The notes under the pieces: generated by a model | Databases searched by the model: none | What the model was told of the DNA's origin: nothing | The model's input: only the letters and a program-made list of their open reading frames with translations | In this document: positions 5,243 through 6,177 of the stretch, piece by piece | Layout: the number at the start of each line of letters is the position of its first letter | How positions within the stretch are numbered: position 1 is the stretch's first letter | Translations under genes and position numbers: made by a program | Origin: Actinomycetota bacterium | GTDB taxonomy: Bacteria; Actinomycetota; Actinomycetes; Actinomycetales; Microbacteriaceae | Reading direction: 5' to 3' | NCBI GenBank assembly: GCA_009704155.1 | Contig: WLES01000056.1 | Coordinates: 1 to 6,177 of the forward strand | Length of the DNA stretch: 6,177 bases

Positions 5243-5464
5243 TTACTTGTAGCGGTAAACGATGCGACCCCGCGAGAGGTCGTAGGGGCTAAGTTCCACA
5301 ATCACGCGGTCCTCGGGGAGGATTCGAATGTAGTGTTGGCGCATTTTGCCCGAAATGTGTGCAAGGACCTTGTGGCCGTTTGCCAACTCGACCCGAAACA
5401 TTGCGTTGGGCAATGCTTCCAGGACCGAGCCTTCGATCTCGATTACGCCGTCTTTGTTAGCCAT
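5243..5464 (-). CDS. infA: Translation initiation factor IF-1
   Basis: IF-1 binds the 30S A site during initiation and assists IF-2 and IF-3. The 73-residue product is a full S1-like OB-fold: [20 protein letters not shown], then [20 protein letters not shown], then [18 protein letters not shown], ending [10 protein letters not shown]. The ILPEDRV and LSRGR forms are those usual in actinobacteria. A frame with a GTG at 5494 would add 10 residues unlike IF-1; the ATG at 5464 gives the canonical protein and is preferred. Only GGA at 3 nt spacing resembles a ribosome binding site, too close to be good, so initiation may rely on an unstructured leader. It is first in its transcription unit, about 75 nt behind a predicted promoter. 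Methionine aminopeptidase, often encoded between adk and infA, is not here. Confidence 0.98.
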   Translation of the reverse strand: MANKDGVIEIEGSVLEALPNAMFRVELANGHKVLAHISGKMRQHYIRILPEDRVIVELSPYDLSRGRIVYRYK

Positions 5465-5544
5465 ATGTCCGTTCGTAACTACTGGAAACCACACGTCGTG
5501 CGGTCAGCGCGGCACACCGAGAAGGCATGACACACCAAACTCTG

Positions 5545-5573
5545 ACAATACGCGACAATGGGGCGATTTGCAA
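5545..5573 (-). promoter_or_regulatory. Sigma-70/SigA-type promoter upstream of infA
   Basis: TTGCAA (5573-5568) and TATTGT (5550-5545) on the minus strand are spaced exactly 17 nt apart, each matching the consensus at four of six positions. Transcription would begin near 5535-5540, leaving a leader of about 71-76 nt before infA. The -35 box is the centre of a perfect 10-bp palindrome ATTTGCAAAT (5575-5566), which could be an operator or chance. It would let the infA-to-truA unit be transcribed independently of the upstream secY-adk region. Confidence 0.55.
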
Positions 5574-5585
5574 ATGCGAAGGGTA

Positions 5586-6167
5586 CTATCCGACGCCCAA
5601 TTTTGCGAGCGCGTCACGAATTCGCTGGGTGACGGCGCTGATTTCACCAATTCCGTCAACACTGACGAGAATTCCGCGCGAACCGTAGACATCAATCAGC
5701 GGTGCAGTTTCCCGCGCATACAAGGCAAGGCGGCTCCGGATAATTGTTTCGTCTGCATCGTCAGAGCGGCCTGAATCGAGTGCGCGCTTGAGGATTCGCT
5801 CCACAACGACGTCGGGGTCTGCGACAAGTTCAACCACAGCGTTCAGCGTGTTTCCCTGACTCGCCAGTACTTCGTCGAGCGCACGTACCTGATCAACAGT
5901 CCGCGGGTATCCGTCGAGCAAAAATCCCGGCTCGCAATCGTCGGCAGTGAGGCGGTCGGCAACAAGCGCATTCGTCAAGCTGTCCGGTACATATTCGCCG
6001 CGGTCCATGTAGCCCTTGGCTTCAACGCCGAGCGGTGTTTCGTCGCGGACGTTCGCACGAAAAATGTCACCCGTGGAAATCGCGGGTATTCCGTAAGCCT
6101 CAGAGAGCTGAGATGCCTGCGTACCCTTGCCGGCACCGGGTGGGCCGACGAGCAGCATGCGAACCAT
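5586..6167 (-). CDS. adk: Adenylate kinase, short-LID type
   Basis: Adk interconverts AMP plus ATP with two ADP in the cytoplasm and is essential for adenine nucleotide balance. The 193-residue product carries the P-loop GPPGAGKGT (residues 8-16), the AMP-binding STGDIFR (31-37), LDGYPRT (84-90, with Tyr where Phe is commoner), and GRSDDADET (133-141) with the adenylate kinase Arg. The LID domain is reduced to a few residues, with no zinc-type insertion, as in other short adenylate kinases such as the mycobacterial one. The start is ATG at 6167. No Shine-Dalgarno sequence is visible, but the ATG overlaps a possible upstream stop (TAATG), which suggests coupling to the preceding gene, usually secY. 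A second ATG three codons on is possible. The stop is TAG. Confidence 0.98.
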   Translation of the reverse strand: MVRMLLVGPPGAGKGTQASQLSEAYGIPAISTGDIFRANVRDETPLGVEAKGYMDRGEYVPDSLTNALVADRLTADDCEPGFLLDGYPRTVDQVRALDEVLASQGNTLNAVVELVADPDVVVERILKRALDSGRSDDADETIIRSRLALYARETAPLIDVYGSRGILVSVDGIGEISAVTQRIRDALAKLGVG

Positions 6168-6177
6168 TACTGAAGGA
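6167..6177 (-). CDS. Possible last codons of the upstream gene (secY by context)
   Basis: The frame ending in the TAA at 6169-6167 reads Leu-Gln-stop and overlaps the adk start by one base (TAATG). Eleven bases cannot identify a gene; secY is suggested only because it normally precedes adk in bacterial spc operons. Confidence 0.3.

Noticed and set aside
5465..5494. A GTG start that would add 10 residues to IF-1
   Set aside because: IF-1 normally begins [13 protein letters not shown], and the added residues have no family match or ribosome binding site.

Overview
All recognisable genes in this window lie on the minus strand. Read in the direction of transcription (right to left) they are adk – infA – rpmJ – rpsM – rpsK – rpoA – rplQ – truA – rplM – rpsI – glmM (5' part only). 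This is the distal part of the spc/alpha ribosomal protein cluster joined to the rplM-rpsI operon. The run rplQ-truA-rplM-rpsI-glmM, a short-LID adenylate kinase, a zinc-binding L36 and actinobacterial-type IF1 and RNA polymerase alpha sequences point to an actinobacterium. G+C judged by eye (mid to upper 50s percent) and the absence of rpsD between rpsK and rpoA would fit Micrococcales, perhaps a modest-GC Microbacteriaceae. The genus is not determinable from this sequence.

Layout from the right edge: adk (6167-5586) is followed by a 121-bp gap with a good sigma-70-like promoter, which starts the infA-rpmJ-rpsM-rpsK-rpoA-rplQ-truA unit. Gaps here are about 25-120 bp and most contain a small inverted repeat able to form an RNA hairpin. 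The 121-bp rpmJ-rpsM gap holds an apparent H-type pseudoknot just upstream of the rpsM ribosome binding site. A GC-rich terminator-like hairpin separates rplQ from truA. A second strong promoter, whose -35 box contains the truA stop codon, drives rplM-rpsI through a leader of about 100 nt that can fold into two hairpins. glmM follows rpsI at 14 nt and runs off the left edge.

Together the genes make ribosomal subunits (S13, S11, S9, L36, L17, L13), start translation (IF1), transcribe RNA (alpha), modify tRNA (TruA), balance adenine nucleotides (Adk) and feed cell wall precursor synthesis (GlmM). Every coding region looks intact apart from the cut glmM. I see no mobile element, CRISPR array, tRNA or rRNA gene. 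No stretch over 300 bp lacks a gene. The protein content is housekeeping, so I do not claim a new protein system. The parts most likely to be undescribed are the RNA leader structures in the gaps and the long acidic tail of L17.
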